Of a stretch of DNA of 64,000 bases, positions 1-12,646 are shown piece by piece; the first letter of the stretch is position 1; every line of letters starts with the position of its first letter. The position numbers and the translations under genes were made by a program. The notes below the pieces were generated by a model. That model did not search any database, was not told the DNA's origin, and saw nothing but the letters and a program-made list of their open reading frames with translations. The stretch is from Umbelopsis ramanniana AG. Taxonomy: Eukaryota > Mucoromycota > Umbelopsidomycetes > Umbelopsidales > Umbelopsidaceae. The stretch covers positions 1 to 64,000 of the forward strand of contig NW_026252134.1 of the NCBI RefSeq assembly GCF_025399195.1. The letters are read 5' to 3'.

Positions 1-1350
1 TTCATGTAAATAAACGTATTGAAATAGTACACTTCTAGTATCATGTATTAGTATAGCTTGTTTACTACGAGTTATAGCAAGAACAAATGCAATTTATGAG
101 CTATGTTAGGAACAGCTTCTATGTCCTTTCGGTCTGAAGACTTGAAGTCATTTCGATAGCATTTCTACCTAAACCGTGCACGATACTGTACGCCATTCGA
201 GTGTCAAAGCTCATTTAATATAGAAAGAGCTCAAATGAGAGCTGTACACTGTAGTGTCTTTTGCTGTAAAATATCGAAAGATGACAAGAAGAAGAATCAG
301 TTTCTTCGCTGTTCAGTAACCTAAGAAGAGTTGACGACAAATCACCCAGAACTGCGCATACATCCTATTTTTTCTTCTCCATCGTAAACCTTTATCAATA
401 ATGAACAGGATTGAGGTATTTTCGGTTTTTTTCCTCCATAAATCACTGCAGGATACATGATTGAAGTTGACGAAAGTTTGTTGCAAACTGGAGTTTAACC
501 TTGCGGAGTTTCTGAAGGACTAGGCGAATCATTGCAGCTCTGATAGGTATTCACTTGGGATTTTGATATATCATAGATTCTCAAATACAAATGATTACAG
601 CTACTTTCTGATGAAGGCAAGGAGACTGTATGATGTATTTTGAATAGACAAATCAAGTCTGTTGAGTAGATTGCTCTCGAGCTAGCTTGGTTGAATTTGT
701 GCATAGAAACTCGGAACTAGTTGACCTGCGATTGGTTAATGGCAGTAAGTCAGAAGATGGCATGTTTTTGTCATGAAAACGTTTTACATAGAACACATCC
801 CGCGCAAAAACGCACAATTTTTTTTTGGTCGAAATCCATCCTTCGACGTACCGTTTCAAGTGCTGCTACACTCTTTAATAATGATAGAAGTGCAAAAGTC
901 TGGGTATACATACAAGAATGAGCGAAAAACAGGCGCGATGCAGGACAGTGTTGAGAAATTAGTGCTCACGTATCTTGTGTCAACGATTTGAAGACATGTG
1001 TATTAGCGCTCATGGATAACTGTCTTGATCGTAAAACTTGCAGTGTGACTTTGATAGATGAAAAAACTATGAGGGAAAACAGGAAGAGATGAGTAAAAAA
1101 TAGGGAGGGAGAAGAAGAAAATTCAAATAAATCAGTGCTTTCATTAAAAAGATAGAAAAGTTCCTTTTTAGAACAGACTTTATGAAGCTCAACCTTTGAA
1201 CCCTTAGCCTTCTGCCACTTTTTATTTGCCAATCTTTTATTAAAGTATGGTCAGAAAACTCTGACTACTAAGAGGCGGATATGAAAGTATAGGACGAAAG
1301 AGTGGTGCTTTCGTTTGGGAAAATTACAACTCTAGTATCTAAGGATATTG
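1..1350. other. Left-edge stretch without a recognised gene
   Basis: AT-rich sequence downstream of the SNF2-RING gene. An AATAAA-like signal lies in the first 15 bases and could belong to a gene to the left. Several short open frames occur, but none resembles a known protein or has convincing splice continuity. I see no RNA gene here. Confidence 0.4.
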
Positions 1351-4300
1351 CTAATTAAGTACCTGTTCAGATGGCCTGTGGTGTTTCGTGAAACAGTTGT
1401 GAAGATCTTCATCAGATACAACTTCTCCTCCTCCAGCCGACAGCTTGTCCAGAGTAGCATGTAAAGGTAGTACTTCGGGTTTTTTACTGCTTTCTGACCC
1501 CTGGGCCTCTTTGACGAGCTCATTTCTATAGTGACGTTTGGCGTTGTGAATTTCATGCACTCGTTCCTCAATTGTATCACGAACAATGTACCAAAAAACG
1601 GTAGTCTGTCGGCATCGTTAGCATGGTCGTTGACCCAATATATCCAAATTATTATTGTTTGATTTACCCACCTCTTTTGTCTGACCAATTCGATCAACAC
1701 GGCTAATGGCTTGCTGCTCCAGCGCTTCATTGAAGACTGGTTCCACCATGAACACAGTTTGCGCAGCTACTAAGGTCAAACCGCTATGTTACAATAGTCA
1801 GTAACTCCATACATCTATGGACGATAGATTTGCGTTGTCATACCTGGATTGTGTTCTTGCATTCAAAAGGATAACACTGATATTAGGATCGTTACGGAAT
1901 TGAAGAACACTCTGCTGTTGATTTTTGGCTTTTCCAAACTCAACGTAGCCAATGTCGTTGCGGCGTAGACCACCAGCTAAAATATCAAGAACGGTTCTCC
2001 ATTGAGAGAAAATGACACATTTTCCTTCCTCATCTGTTTGTTTGATGTGTTTGATATGCTTGATAATGGTATCCAGTTTGGCGCCTGAAAGTAGAATGGT
2101 AAGCTTTTGTGCGACAAGTCGTACGTCGTCAATTTGGCTTACCTAAACCTCCTTTAATTGGAATGGACAGAATATTGGAAAACGTTGAAGCAGGTAAAAG
2201 TTCTTCAGCGTCGCCGGAGTATTCAATCTGTTCGATAGTGGTATCTGCCGTCATCGGTTTGTTCCATGCTGAATAGCCAACCATGTTAAAAAAGACCTTA
2301 CTTCATATGAAGTTCAGTACGGATATCGACTTACCAACTGTCCACCATTGTTTTTTCTCCACCGTCGCACTACAAGTTGGGCATCGGCGACTACTTTCAA
2401 ACCAGCGATTGGCACAATCTTCACAGAACTGTACATCTGGTCAGTCAGCTGTTTTCAAATAGACTTTTACCTATCAAATTTCTTACCATGTGCGCACTAA
2501 TTCATCGTGTTAGAGTATAATGTTAACAAATGCTCTTTAACCATGCAGTTAATATTCGAAAAGCTTACCAGTACGTAATGATACCTCTATCGAATTCACT
2601 TTGGCAAATGAGACAGTTGTCAAATTCTCGGTGAGTCTCATTGGTATCAGACTGCGTCTCTTCTTTGCTTAGATTGGTCAGATATCGAGAACGCGCCGTT
2701 TGGGCGGCAGCTTCGCGTTGATATTTTCTTTCCTGTTCCTTCAACTCTTCAATTTCTGCTTTTGGGTCTTTACTTTCCCATGCCTAAACTTGCAAGCTTA
2801 GCTCATGTTGGGCTCTCGTAGAAACTGATATTAGCAACTATAAATTCCCTACCTTGACTTGATCAGAAATATGCTGTAGTGCTCGGTAGTATTCGATACG
2901 AGCATTGTACAACTGAGAAAATTTCCTTGCCTCACTAAAACCAAAATAGAAGAGTCATTTTGAGCTAGTGATTGTAATGGTACAATTTTTGGAAGCACCT
3001 TACTTCTCTAATTTTTCAAGTATTGTCTTGTGTCTTTCAGTCTCTTTGCGAAGTTGATTAACCACCAGCTTCAAAATGGCCGATTCTTCCGCGTTGACGT
3101 ATGATCGCTGCCCAGCGTCTCGCAGAGCATTCTGTAAAACTCGAATGTTGTTCTCAGCTGCAGTTTTAGCTGCTAATTCTGCTCTTTCGGCCTTAAGATC
3201 TGATTCTAGTTTGTCCAGTTCCTATGTAGATATTGATTAGTCTAAGCGCCTTCGTTAATAGCACCTTAACGATTGACAAGTAACTACCTCCGTCCTGGTG
3301 CTTTCATCTATTTCTCTTTCCGGCTTGTTAACATTATCGTTCAAATACAACGCGTTCCAAGATCCTAAAGAGTGTTGTATTAGAAAAATCATCACAGCCC
3401 GACAAATCAGAGAGTATATTACCAGTTAAATAAAAATCATGATCCTTCAAAAGCAACTGGTATGTATCTAGGTAGATCATACCGGACTTTGCATAAAAGT
3501 GTTAGCGATGGGTATCAGGTAAAAGGAAACAAAATCATATAAGTAATTCATTACCTCTTGCACAACCAAGGATGTCTCGAACTCATCACCTAAGTGACGA
3601 TTAGTCATGTAAGCGATTAGTCATGGAATATCGCCTTACAAGCAATATCATCCAGGAACATTACCTTTCGCCTCATCTTCAGTTTCTAAGCTCAACGTTA
3701 AATATTCATAAATTTTTTGTCTCCAATCAACAATCAGATTCATTTGAGCATCTAGTTTTTCCGCAACATCCTCTATGTCTTCAAGAATCTGCCAAGAAAG
3801 TATTCCTGTGTTGTGTTCGCTGACCTGAAATTCAAGTGCCTTGTGGCTTAAAATGGCCTTGAAGCCTTCGTCAAGCTCTTGAGTAATAGATTTGAACTGT
3901 AGTGTAGATTAGTTTTCATGGTTCCACTAGTGAAATTGCTGCTGCCATATAACCACCCACCTTGTTTTGGGACTGGCGTAAAAGTTCCCGTCTGATCTCT
4001 TCAGCTCTGTCGTAGAGTTTGGCCTCGTTGTCTTCATCTTTCAATTCGTGATACATTCCAGCTGCGTAGAAGAGAAAGCGATGCAATAAAAGAAGGCAGT
4101 TTGAAAGACGGTTTCTTGCAATGGAAAGCGCATTCTGTTTCTTTTCTGAATCAGCGCTTTTAACTTCAATTTCTGGAACTGGAGCACTCCCATCAGCAAT
4201 GCGTTCCTCAGCAGCTTCAACCTTTGCATCTTCGACTTCTTTCCGAGCTTCGTCCACTCTGGACTCGTTGAACTTGACTCCATCCAAGTAGATGTTTAAG

Positions 4301-6793
4301 GCGAGCTGCCACTCTTCTAAGATTTCATGCATACCAGCATGTCGAAGACAGGTAGCACTGTAACCGGATTCTGCCTCCTTGATTTTATCTTTGGATTGGT
4401 TTATCATGACCTCCAGAACTAAGTAAAGCGTAAGTATGCTGTAAAGTATGGCTTTAATCCACAAGGGAATCTCACCTTCGGGTAAGGTATGCACCACTGA
4501 ACCTAGCTGTCTTTGGTTCCTTATACCAACACCAGGGTGAACACACGTTTGTCTGAGAGTCAACAGCTTCATGGGTGTGACTATTTAGCGCAGAATTTGT
4601 TATTTTTGTTCTATCAGGTGGTATCTAACTTACCCAGTTACGAAGTTCCGCCATCATCTGGTTTATCCTTGACTTCTGTACCGTCGACAAATTTTCTCCT
4701 TCTCCCCAATTATTAGCCTCTAACCATTCCAAATCTGTAGAGCGACAGCACTGCGACCACAAATCGTCATAGTAGTGCTGCTCAAACTGCGAAAATGAAA
4801 TGTGAACCACTTTTCTCCTTTGTATAGGAATGATGACTTGATCTTGAACTTTCTTCTTCGCATTCCTTCTGATAACTCGCGCAGTCAAATCGAGGAATTG
4901 GTAAAAAAGATCTGGGTTTCGGTACAATGCTGTGAATGATGCAGGGGTGGCGCAAGACGGAATGATCCCTAAAAATAAGAAAAGGCCATACAAGTCATTG
5001 TAACCAGTCGACATGGGAGTTCCAGTTACTGCCCAAGAATAGTGACGTGGTATCAAGCGGGCCATTTCAGCAGTGGCAGCCACAGTCGACTCGACCATCT
5101 GTGCCTATTTGTGATCCAGTATGACTATTTAAATTTTGATGGCATATGATCGATACGTTAAAAATGTCTACTTACTTCGTCTAAAAGGCATCTCCACCAT
5201 TTAATTTTGACCAGTGGGCTTTTGCGAGGTGGGTATTTTGGTTCTATTGTGGGTCAATGTGTTAAAGGATTTTGCACAATGTCTTCCAAAATTTTCAAAC
5301 AGCCCTACATACCACTTCGCCTAGATCGTTCATTATGGTCTCTTGCATACCATATTTCTCGACTGAGTACCTTTTTTATAAGTTATAGATACATAAATAT
5401 CAAAATTAAGATTTTGCGCACACGAGCTTTCACTTACCTCGTAGTTCGTCAACACAATGTCAAAGCTGGCCAACTTTTCTGGTGTTGTTTGCCTTTCAGA
5501 TTTGTCCTTGATGCCTTGATAGTAGGTATATGATAAGGTTGGCGCATGTAGTCTTATTTCAGCTTCCCACTGGTGAGATATCGTAGATGGTGTAATGATA
5601 AGGGTTGCGCCAGACTGTATAAGACCGTTCTCATCTTTTGCCGGTGGAAACTTGCGCTTGTGTAACAGTATCAATGCCAGCATGCTGTAGGTAGCGCCTG
5701 TTAGTAGCCATCAAAGTATTCGTTTTTAAAGTGCATAGATATGGACGCACCTTACTGTTTTTCCTAAACCCATCTCATCCGAGAGTATCCCTCCTCTATG
5801 TATAAGGGTCCTTGCATATTGGAGATCGCTGTTGACGCCTACTGAGACTTGCTCACTAGCACGATTTATGTATATTTCTTGTTCATTTAATTGGATCTTC
5901 TCCCATATAAAGGCTTCCGTTTCTGAATATTCAACTTCAACAGGAGTGACTTGTCCATTATCGTTAACATAATGGCCTTCTCGATATAACTAGAGTTTGG
6001 TGATGTTAAACCTATTGTTCCTTAAAAAATTTAGTCCGTGCAAACTTACCAGCCATTGAACGTTCTGAGATTGAAATGGCAGAAGCTGCGGTCGAAGGTC
6101 GGATGAAATATATGACCAGGCAATGTGTTGCGATACTGGTGGTTGCAAGTGCTTGTAAAATTCCTCCAGCGTGTAGTGAAGTGGTGCAGGTGGAGATAGA
6201 AATGCATACTGTAATAATGAATATGCTATCTCATCTGGGCAGTTCTCCTTGAGCACAAGATTGAAGGTTGCAGTGATGCTATCTGAGTTTGTATATTGTA
6301 GGGCTTCTATGGAGATGTCTATTTGAAACGCAGTGCAGCCTTGAGCAAGAGCCCAAAATGCGCGAGCTTCTTTATGCTCTTGCAGCGCCCGAGGCATAGC
6401 AACCTCATGCTCTAGGAGAATGTCTTTGAACCAAAGGACTGATATTTTAGCCCATTTGTATTGCAATGCCTTGCGATGAGTGAAGTTGACAACGAGGGAG
6501 TCAGCCATTCGAGCAATGGAACGCAATGTGCTCTGATTTTTAATTGGTCGATCCAATTCAAATTTGAATTCCACTTTCATTGCGATGGAAGTTGCTGAAT
6601 CGATTGCAATGTAATCGTCGTGCGTCGGTTCCAATTTGATTCTCTTCGCCCTATTCTGAGGCATGTTGGCGTGCGATCTTTTCGGTTGTGACGAGCCTTG
6701 AAATCCGAACTCGTCGCTGTGGTCGAGGCTGACAGTTTCCGCTGCTCGTTCGAAGATCTGTGCACTAACTTTGCCACATTCGAAGCGCAGCAT
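1351..6793 (-). CDS. SHPRH/Irc20-like SNF2 ATPase with RING finger (putative E3 ubiquitin ligase)
   Basis: Multi-exon gene read leftward. The start is the ATG at 6793 (MLRFECGKV), the first ATG of its frame; the stop follows SEQVLN at 1351. SNF2 motif I (DEMGLGKT) is near 5770. Motif II is DEAQ, split by an intron near 5110-5180 (WWRCLLDE, then AQMVEST), which is typical of SHPRH rather than of DEAH-type remodellers. The TGTPM motif is near 5020. A C3HC4 RING finger lies between the two helicase lobes at about 2360-2640 (CLICQSEF, then FCEDCANRWF, then RRCPTC). Helicase motif VI (QAISRVDRIGQTKE) is near 1690. SHPRH, Irc20 and Rad5 use the ATPase to act on chromatin or stalled forks and the RING to ubiquitinate targets such as PCNA; applying that here is inference. 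The acidic, coiled region at 2700-4570 separates the ATPase lobe from the RING. Many exon borders are only approximate. Confidence 0.88.
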
Positions 6794-7526
6794 TTCGAAA
6801 GACTGTATAAAAAAAAGAAGCAATTTTTAACAAGAATTCCTTTTATGGAAACTTTGTTAAGAACGCACTGTGCTGCTGATTACAGAGCGGCAATCCTCTT
6901 TTGACTGCCGAAGTGTATACGATATGAGATGCCGTCAATTAAAAACCTCCTTAACTACCAAAAAAAATCTGATATGTCACACTCTTCACAGTTTATGGTA
7001 AAATAAATATTGGTAATATCTCAGTCTCTTCAATTCGATAAACTGCAGCAATGCAGCATAATCCTCAATACCTTTTACACATGTTACATTGTTGACCTGA
7101 AACGAGTAGGATAGGTTTCAATACTGGAACCCAATTGGGTATACCAATTTTCTTCTATCTTTTATGTTACTTTGTTTACCCAACCATTTTAGCGAAAGGT
7201 CATACTACCTTTCTGTGAAAGATGGAGTGAATTGAATTCTAATCCAACTTATAAATTTGACGGACGGCCTCGTCGCAGCTTGCAATTACAGCTGTCAGTT
7301 TTTCGCGGATGGTGAGAGTCCAAAACTGGATAAAGAAAAAGCAGACGTAATGGCGCTAGCTTTTGGAATTGAACATTTTCAGCAACTGGTCACTCATAAC
7401 GAGAACTACAACCGACAAGCTCTTAAGCCACTGTTATCATCATAGTCTTGATACATACAAAGTCTCTAATCATCGTACTATGCAAAACAAACGATTTTAT
7501 GTAAGGAAAATTGTAAAATGCGTGAA
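6794..7526. other. Promoter region of the SNF2-RING gene
   Basis: Lies between two leftward genes. It should hold the promoter of the SNF2-RING gene and the 3' untranslated end of the nucleolar RRM gene. A short rightward open frame near 7257-7445 has protein-like composition but no ATG or splice acceptor that would make it a gene. Confidence 0.4.
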
Positions 7527-8591
7527 TTAAAATTTAACATGGGTGGCCGTGGGCTTGACTTCAGCCTCGTATCCTGAGAAATCGTACTCGATTCCCATTT
7601 CAGCCAATTTTTCTCTTTTCTTCTGATCTTTCGTCAACAACTTCTTGACAAGCTTTTCACGTTGGTCGTGAGTTTTGGGCTTGTTTTGTTGTTCACGAGC
7701 AACCTTGGCCCAAGGAATGGCCTTGAATTTTCTATTTGCTCCGTTCCAAAGCTTAGGGTGCAACTTCTCTTCTGGGACGACTTCGCACTTGAGGAGATGT
7801 CCGTACAAAAGGTAGTTGTTCATCGTCTCAGCAACGATCACAGCAACGTCGGCAGAGTTGAATTCAATGAACGCGAAATGCTTTGATTTTCCAGTCTTTC
7901 GGTTACGTGACATACGCAGGCGAGTGACATCTCCAAACTGTGAGAAATATGCTTGCATCTGTTCCTCGTAGAAACCGTGTGGTATACGTCCCAAATAAAT
8001 GACACCAGGTTTATCTGACGAAGCCTATCGAAATGTACCATTATTAGTCGAGTCGTCTTAAGTTACATATTCCATCATGATACAAAGTCATACCTTCTGA
8101 ACAGAGGCTGTCTTGGTCTTCAATTCCTTGTCCTTCTTGCTGCCCAATGAGATAACATCCTTGCCTGACTGGAAAGTGTCTTCTTTGCCTTCCTCATCAG
8201 AACTATCATCATCATCATCGCTGCTGTCTATTCCTGCCAAAATTTCATGATCGGGCGCCTCATCAGCTTCGGTAGCTTCTTCTGCAGTTTGATCCTTCTG
8301 GATCGCTTTTTCGTCGTTTTCCAAATCGTGTTCGTCAGCACTGCTGTCCTCGTCGTCAGATATGGTATCGACTTCCTTTGCAAATGCAGATTCTTCTTGC
8401 TCAGCGTCTTCTAATTCCTCGACCTTCTCCACTACTTTTTGTGCCTTTGCCTTTTTGACAACCTTAGCAGGTGCTGCAGCGGCTTTACGCTTTGCTGCTG
8501 GAGCGTTTTGTGGTTTAGCCTTTTCTGCTTTAACAGGAGCACTCTTTGCTGCACTTGATCTCGTAGAAGCTCTCGTTGCTGGTCTAGGCAT
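7527..8591 (-). CDS. Nucleolar RRM protein, NIFK/Nop15-like (ribosome biogenesis)
   Basis: Two exons, 8591-8094 and 8024-7527, joined across a 69-nt GT-AG intron in phase 0; the product is 331 residues. The N-terminal 166 residues are Lys/Ala-rich, then strongly acidic with Ser/Asp runs, as in nucleolar phosphoproteins. The second exon opens with an RRM: RNP2 is VIYLGRIPHG, and RNP1 lies in the KHFAFIEF stretch. After the RRM come the conserved KLWNGANRKFKAIPW segment and a basic helix. This order (RRM plus that tail) matches human NIFK and yeast Nop15, which bind pre-rRNA during 60S subunit assembly. The long acidic N-terminus is an addition compared with yeast Nop15. The role is taken from the family. 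Confidence 0.87.
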
Positions 8592-8977
8592 TTTGTTGGG
8601 TGTTGATGCAGATTCTGGTAGCTACTCCTCACACTCGAGATTCAGCGGTTGAAAAAAAAAAAATCTTTTTGAACAGCAAGTAATTGCAATAGCAGTCACG
8701 ACAGAAAAGACATGAAAATCGCCCTCTGCGCCAGAAACAGCTGCTGAGTATAATTTAATCACTAGAACCTATACGCTGATGTTAGATATAATGTATCTAT
8801 GAACATGTTCTTCTATGGCTGCAGCATTTCTGCTCACAGACAACGTAGTACTGAAAGAATAAACTTTCTGATCAATATAGCCAGTTCCATATCAAACACG
8901 TGACTCGGAGAAGTGATGTCCCGAGTCAGACAGTACAAATGTTTATCGAGCACTTGTTCTACCAGAGCACAACACTT
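8592..8977. promoter_or_regulatory. Divergent promoter region, nucleolar RRM gene / SEC14-like gene
   Basis: The gap separates two divergent start codons. It contains a poly-A run near 8652 and a CACGTG box at 8897-8902, which is 81 bp before the SEC14-like ATG. No TATA box is obvious. Confidence 0.5.
8897..8902. promoter_or_regulatory. CACGTG E-box upstream of SEC14-like gene
   Basis: Perfect CACGTG, 81 bp before the ATG at 8978. CACGTG is the core of fungal bHLH (Cbf1/USF-type) sites. Three other genes in the window have the same core at similar distances. Confidence 0.4.
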
Positions 8978-10468
8978 ATGGCTGATTCTAGCAAAGAAAT
9001 TGAAGCCATTAATAGCTTTCGAGAAGCCTTGGACGAAAAAACTAATGAGCGGTATAGTGATGAGGTATGTACAAGGCTAACGAATGTCAAATAACTAGGA
9101 ATGGCATTGCATCTAAGACGGAAATTAAAAAGAAAATCTCATGAATAACACCATTTTACACTATGTCAAGACCTTGCTTCAGTTCCTAATCGCACGAAGC
9201 TGGAACGTGGTAAGTTGATACGTTTCATGATCGCTACAGTGCCTGCAATATAAAACCCTGAATCCTGGGTGGGCTTGTCGGTTTGACACTCCGCGCTTTA
9301 CCGCAAATGGACTAACCACATGTTGACTTCGATTGGTCCTGGACAGGAACAAGCTGTAAAGCAACTTACCGACACGGTAAAATGGAGGACGGAAAATGAC
9401 GTCGATCTATATCCAGTCGCTACCAAAGATAACAAACTCCCTGTTCTTTATGCTGTCCGTGGCTTTGACATCGAAGATGCCAACTTAACAGCCGCTCCCG
9501 GTCTATCGGAGAGCGTTTTGAGGATTGCCTCATATATGGGAGGCAGTTGTCTGCACAAAACCGACAAGGATGGATGTCCTGTATACATTGAGCGCCTAGT
9601 AAGAGAATGTGTATAATTTTTTATATTTGCAGGGATCAGCTGGCTAATATTTTGCTTGCAGGGATACCATGCAGCCAAAGAAATCGCCAAATTCACCACC
9701 GTGGAAGAAGTTCTTGAATATCACATCGGATGCAATGAGTTTTTGCACAGACACATAGACAAGGATTGCTCCAAGAAGGCTGGAAAGTTCATTAACAGAG
9801 AAACAGTCATCTTCGATTGCACCGGCATGGGATGGCATCGTACGTTGCTTTACAAGTAGCTTTGATCCAATGACCCTGTATAAGCAAACAGAAGTAACAC
9901 GTTTGTTTTTGCAGAGTTCCATACGCCAGCACTTCAATACCTGCGAGCCATTTCTGAAAATGATCAAAAATATTATCCAGAAACCATGAACAAGCTCTTT
10001 ATTGTAAACGCTCCATCTGCTTTTGTTATAGTATGGAGAATGGTGAAGGGATGGTTGGATCCAGGAGTAAGTATTTCTTTCCGAGAGCATGTGCGCATGA
10101 AAACGCCGTAATATACTAATGTGTCCATCAACATAGACCATTGCTAAAATACAAATATTGGGGAAGGACTTTAAAGAACCTCTTTTAAACCATATTTCTG
10201 CTGAAAACCTTCCAAAGTTTTTAGGTGGCGAATGTGAATGCTCTCACATGCCTGGTGGCTGCGTGCCCTCCGCAAGTAAGTGTCTTTTCCATGAACATAA
10301 CTCTGCCCATAGTTTTTGACAAACACGCTTTCGCATCAACTAGTCATTGGTAACATCCCACCTTATGTTGCTGGTGAGCAAAACCCTACAGTGGTCACTC
10401 CTTATTCGACGGAAATCATGGAAGAGGCAAAGACAAACCCTGTGCTTCGTGGTGATGATGCTCTCTAA
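8978..10468 (+). CDS. Sec14-type phosphatidylinositol/lipid transfer protein (CRAL-TRIO)
   Basis: Multi-exon gene starting at MADSSKEIEAI (8978) and ending GDDAL-stop at 10468. The CRAL-TRIO N-terminal helices read TLLQFLIARSWNV, then QAVKQLTDTVKWR. The lipid-binding domain follows: GCPVYIERLGYHAAKEI, then INRETVIFDCTGMGWH, YYPETMNKLFIVNAPSAF, then KIQILGKDFKEPLLNHI and AENLPKFLGGEC. This order is diagnostic of Sec14-family proteins, which exchange phosphatidylinositol and phosphatidylcholine and support Golgi lipid balance. Intron borders are canonical GT-AG, except that the second exon appears to use an AAG acceptor near 9170. Which Sec14 paralogue this corresponds to cannot be told from sequence alone. 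The next gene, ATG3, starts about 320 bp downstream on the same strand. Confidence 0.88.
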
Positions 10469-10791
10469 ATTTCTGATTCCAATTCATTCAATTCGCATTA
10501 TTCTTATATACACTTTGTGTATACCGTAGACATTAGAAGCTTCACTATCTCCCAACTTTTTTTCTCATATATTACACTATTTTATCTTGCGAAATCTCAC
10601 ATATTCTTGAAATTTGTATGGCAATAAATCGGCACGACAATGCCACTCAATTTTTTTTTTTTTGACGCAACGCTGTCACAATGTCGCTCAGCATTTGGTC
10701 AGCTCGATCACGCGGTCACAGCAAGCCAAACCACTCACACCTCGCTCCTTGCCTACAACTTACTTTTTACTTTGACCATTACTAAAGGCCA
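10469..10791. other. Gap between SEC14-like gene and ATG3
   Basis: Holds the 3' end of the SEC14-like transcript, with an AATAAA at 10623-10628, and the ATG3 promoter, including a poly-T tract near 10650. Nothing else is recognised. Confidence 0.45.
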
Positions 10792-12401
10792 ATGTCTGTG
10801 CAAGACGTGTATAACAACTTTTATTCGAGATTCTCCTCTGTCAGAGAATACCTCGCTCCTGTGCTGAAGAATAGTAAATTCAAAGAAACCGGCTGCATTA
10901 CCCCTGAAGAGGTAGGTGAATCCTGTTTGTCATTACGCCGATTACATCAGCTTGGCTTCCTACGACAACAATTCGTCTTATCATAGCCAACAGTCATTGT
11001 CCGCGTGCCACCTTCCGCCTGCTGTGGAGCAATTATGTGGAGTTGATAACAAGTTGACGGTCCGACTGACACTGGCTAACTCAATACCGTTTCTTTGAAC
11101 AGTTCGTTGCTGCAGGAGACTTTTTAGTTTACAAGTGCCCAACTTGGTCATGGTAAGTACTTTTATTACAGACAGTAACCAATTGCATGGTAGGATTGGT
11201 GCTGATCATTGTGATTTCTAATAGGGAGGGTGGTGATCCAAGTAAGCGAAGAGACTATCTTCCCGCCGACAAACAATTTTTGATAACGAGAAATGGTAAG
11301 ATTAGAAATGAGGAATAGTACATGAGAGGTGATAAGGTCTAATGCTGTTTGATGTAGTTCCATGTCTTCGACGAGCAAAACAAATGGAATACACAGAAGA
11401 TGATAAAGAGACGGAGATCAAAGACGAAGGTGATGACAACAATGATGACGGATGGATGTATACACATAGCGATAGAGGTTTGTGTTATAAGTAGCTGTAC
11501 TGTGAGACAGGTTACAGGAACTTATATCATTTTCCTTTGTCAGTGTACAAGACTATCGACGAGATTGCTCATAATATCGTTGATACTGAGGAAATACCTG
11601 ATTTGCCTCCTATCGGCGCATTAAGCATTGAAGACAACCGTACTCAAGCTGAAAAGGACGAGGATCTGGAAATAGACCCAGATAGCATTCCAGATATAGA
11701 CGATATTCCGGACATGGAAGACGACCTTTATGAAGAAGAGGAGGATCCAGCTGCACTGACTACAACTAGTGTTGAACCCAGCAAGGATTTGCCATCAACT
11801 AGCGAAGAGAGGTGAGTTGCCTGGTCTCCTACAATTGATGATGTCCTAGGCGGTTGTACTTACAGCACACATTTTTTTGAAGCAAAATTCTTCAGGTGCG
11901 AACGTATGATGTCTTCATTACCTATGACAAGTATTACCAAACCCCACGACTATATCTTTTCGGATATGATGAGGTAGATATATGTTGCTACAAGCTATAT
12001 TGTCCTTAACATAGTTTGTTAGCATCTAATTTGCCCTATTCCTTAACAGCAACGCCGGCCACTCATGTCCAAACAAGTATTTGAAGATGTGTCCTCGGAC
12101 TACGTCAAGAAAACGGTTACTATCGAAGCACATCCCCATTTGAACATTAGTTTAGCTTCCATTCACCCATGTAAACATGCTGATGTTATGAAGAAAATCA
12201 TCGAACGAATGGCTCAGTCAGCAAAAGACCCAGAGAATGACCTGCGTGTTGACCAGTAAGTAGCGCACTAGAGTACTTCTAACCAACTGTCCACTTACTA
12301 ATATACTTAAAATTGCAAACCATAGATACCTGATCATATTTCTCAAATTCATGTCATCTGTCATGCCTACTATTGACTACGATCACACCATCAGTGCCTG
12401 A
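10792..12401 (+). CDS. ATG3: Autophagy E2-like enzyme Atg3
   Basis: Start at [14 protein letters not shown] (10792), stop after DYDHTISA at 12401, with about eight exons. Recognisable Atg3 segments in order are the N-terminal FREYL-like amphipathic helix region ([15 protein letters not shown]), the [17 protein letters not shown] block, [23 protein letters not shown], a long acidic flexible region (11590-11815), and the E2 core [25 protein letters not shown]. The catalytic Cys lies in [13 protein letters not shown], and [15 protein letters not shown] is near the C-terminus. Atg3 takes Atg8 from Atg7 and transfers it to phosphatidylethanolamine for autophagosome growth. All parts needed for activity appear present. 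The acidic insert is the region that binds Atg7/Atg12 in the family. Confidence 0.93.
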
Positions 12402-12646
12402 AGATAAACAGTGGATTTTCAATCTGACCTAGAGAGCGCTAGAACCAGATTATGTTCTTATTACCAACCCAGCATACTCGATATGTTTTAAGTTAAGAAG
12501 GAAGATGTTTATTATACTGTACATTCGTCATGAACTCAAGCATCGGTATATGGACGATAAATATATGCAGTGGTATATATGATTATGAAATAAACTCGGA
12601 TCTTCGTATCACCAAGTTGTAAATGTTACCATTAGATTCTAGCGTA

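Noticed and set aside
966..1232. Leftward frame at the left edge
   Set aside because: Low-complexity hydrophobic and Ser/Phe-rich translation with no domain. It lies in the 3' region of the SNF2-RING gene.
7257..7445. Short rightward frame with protein-like composition (ends QALKPLLSS)
   Set aside because: It has no ATG at its start and no usable splice acceptor upstream within the frame. It could be a missed last exon, but I found no partner exon.
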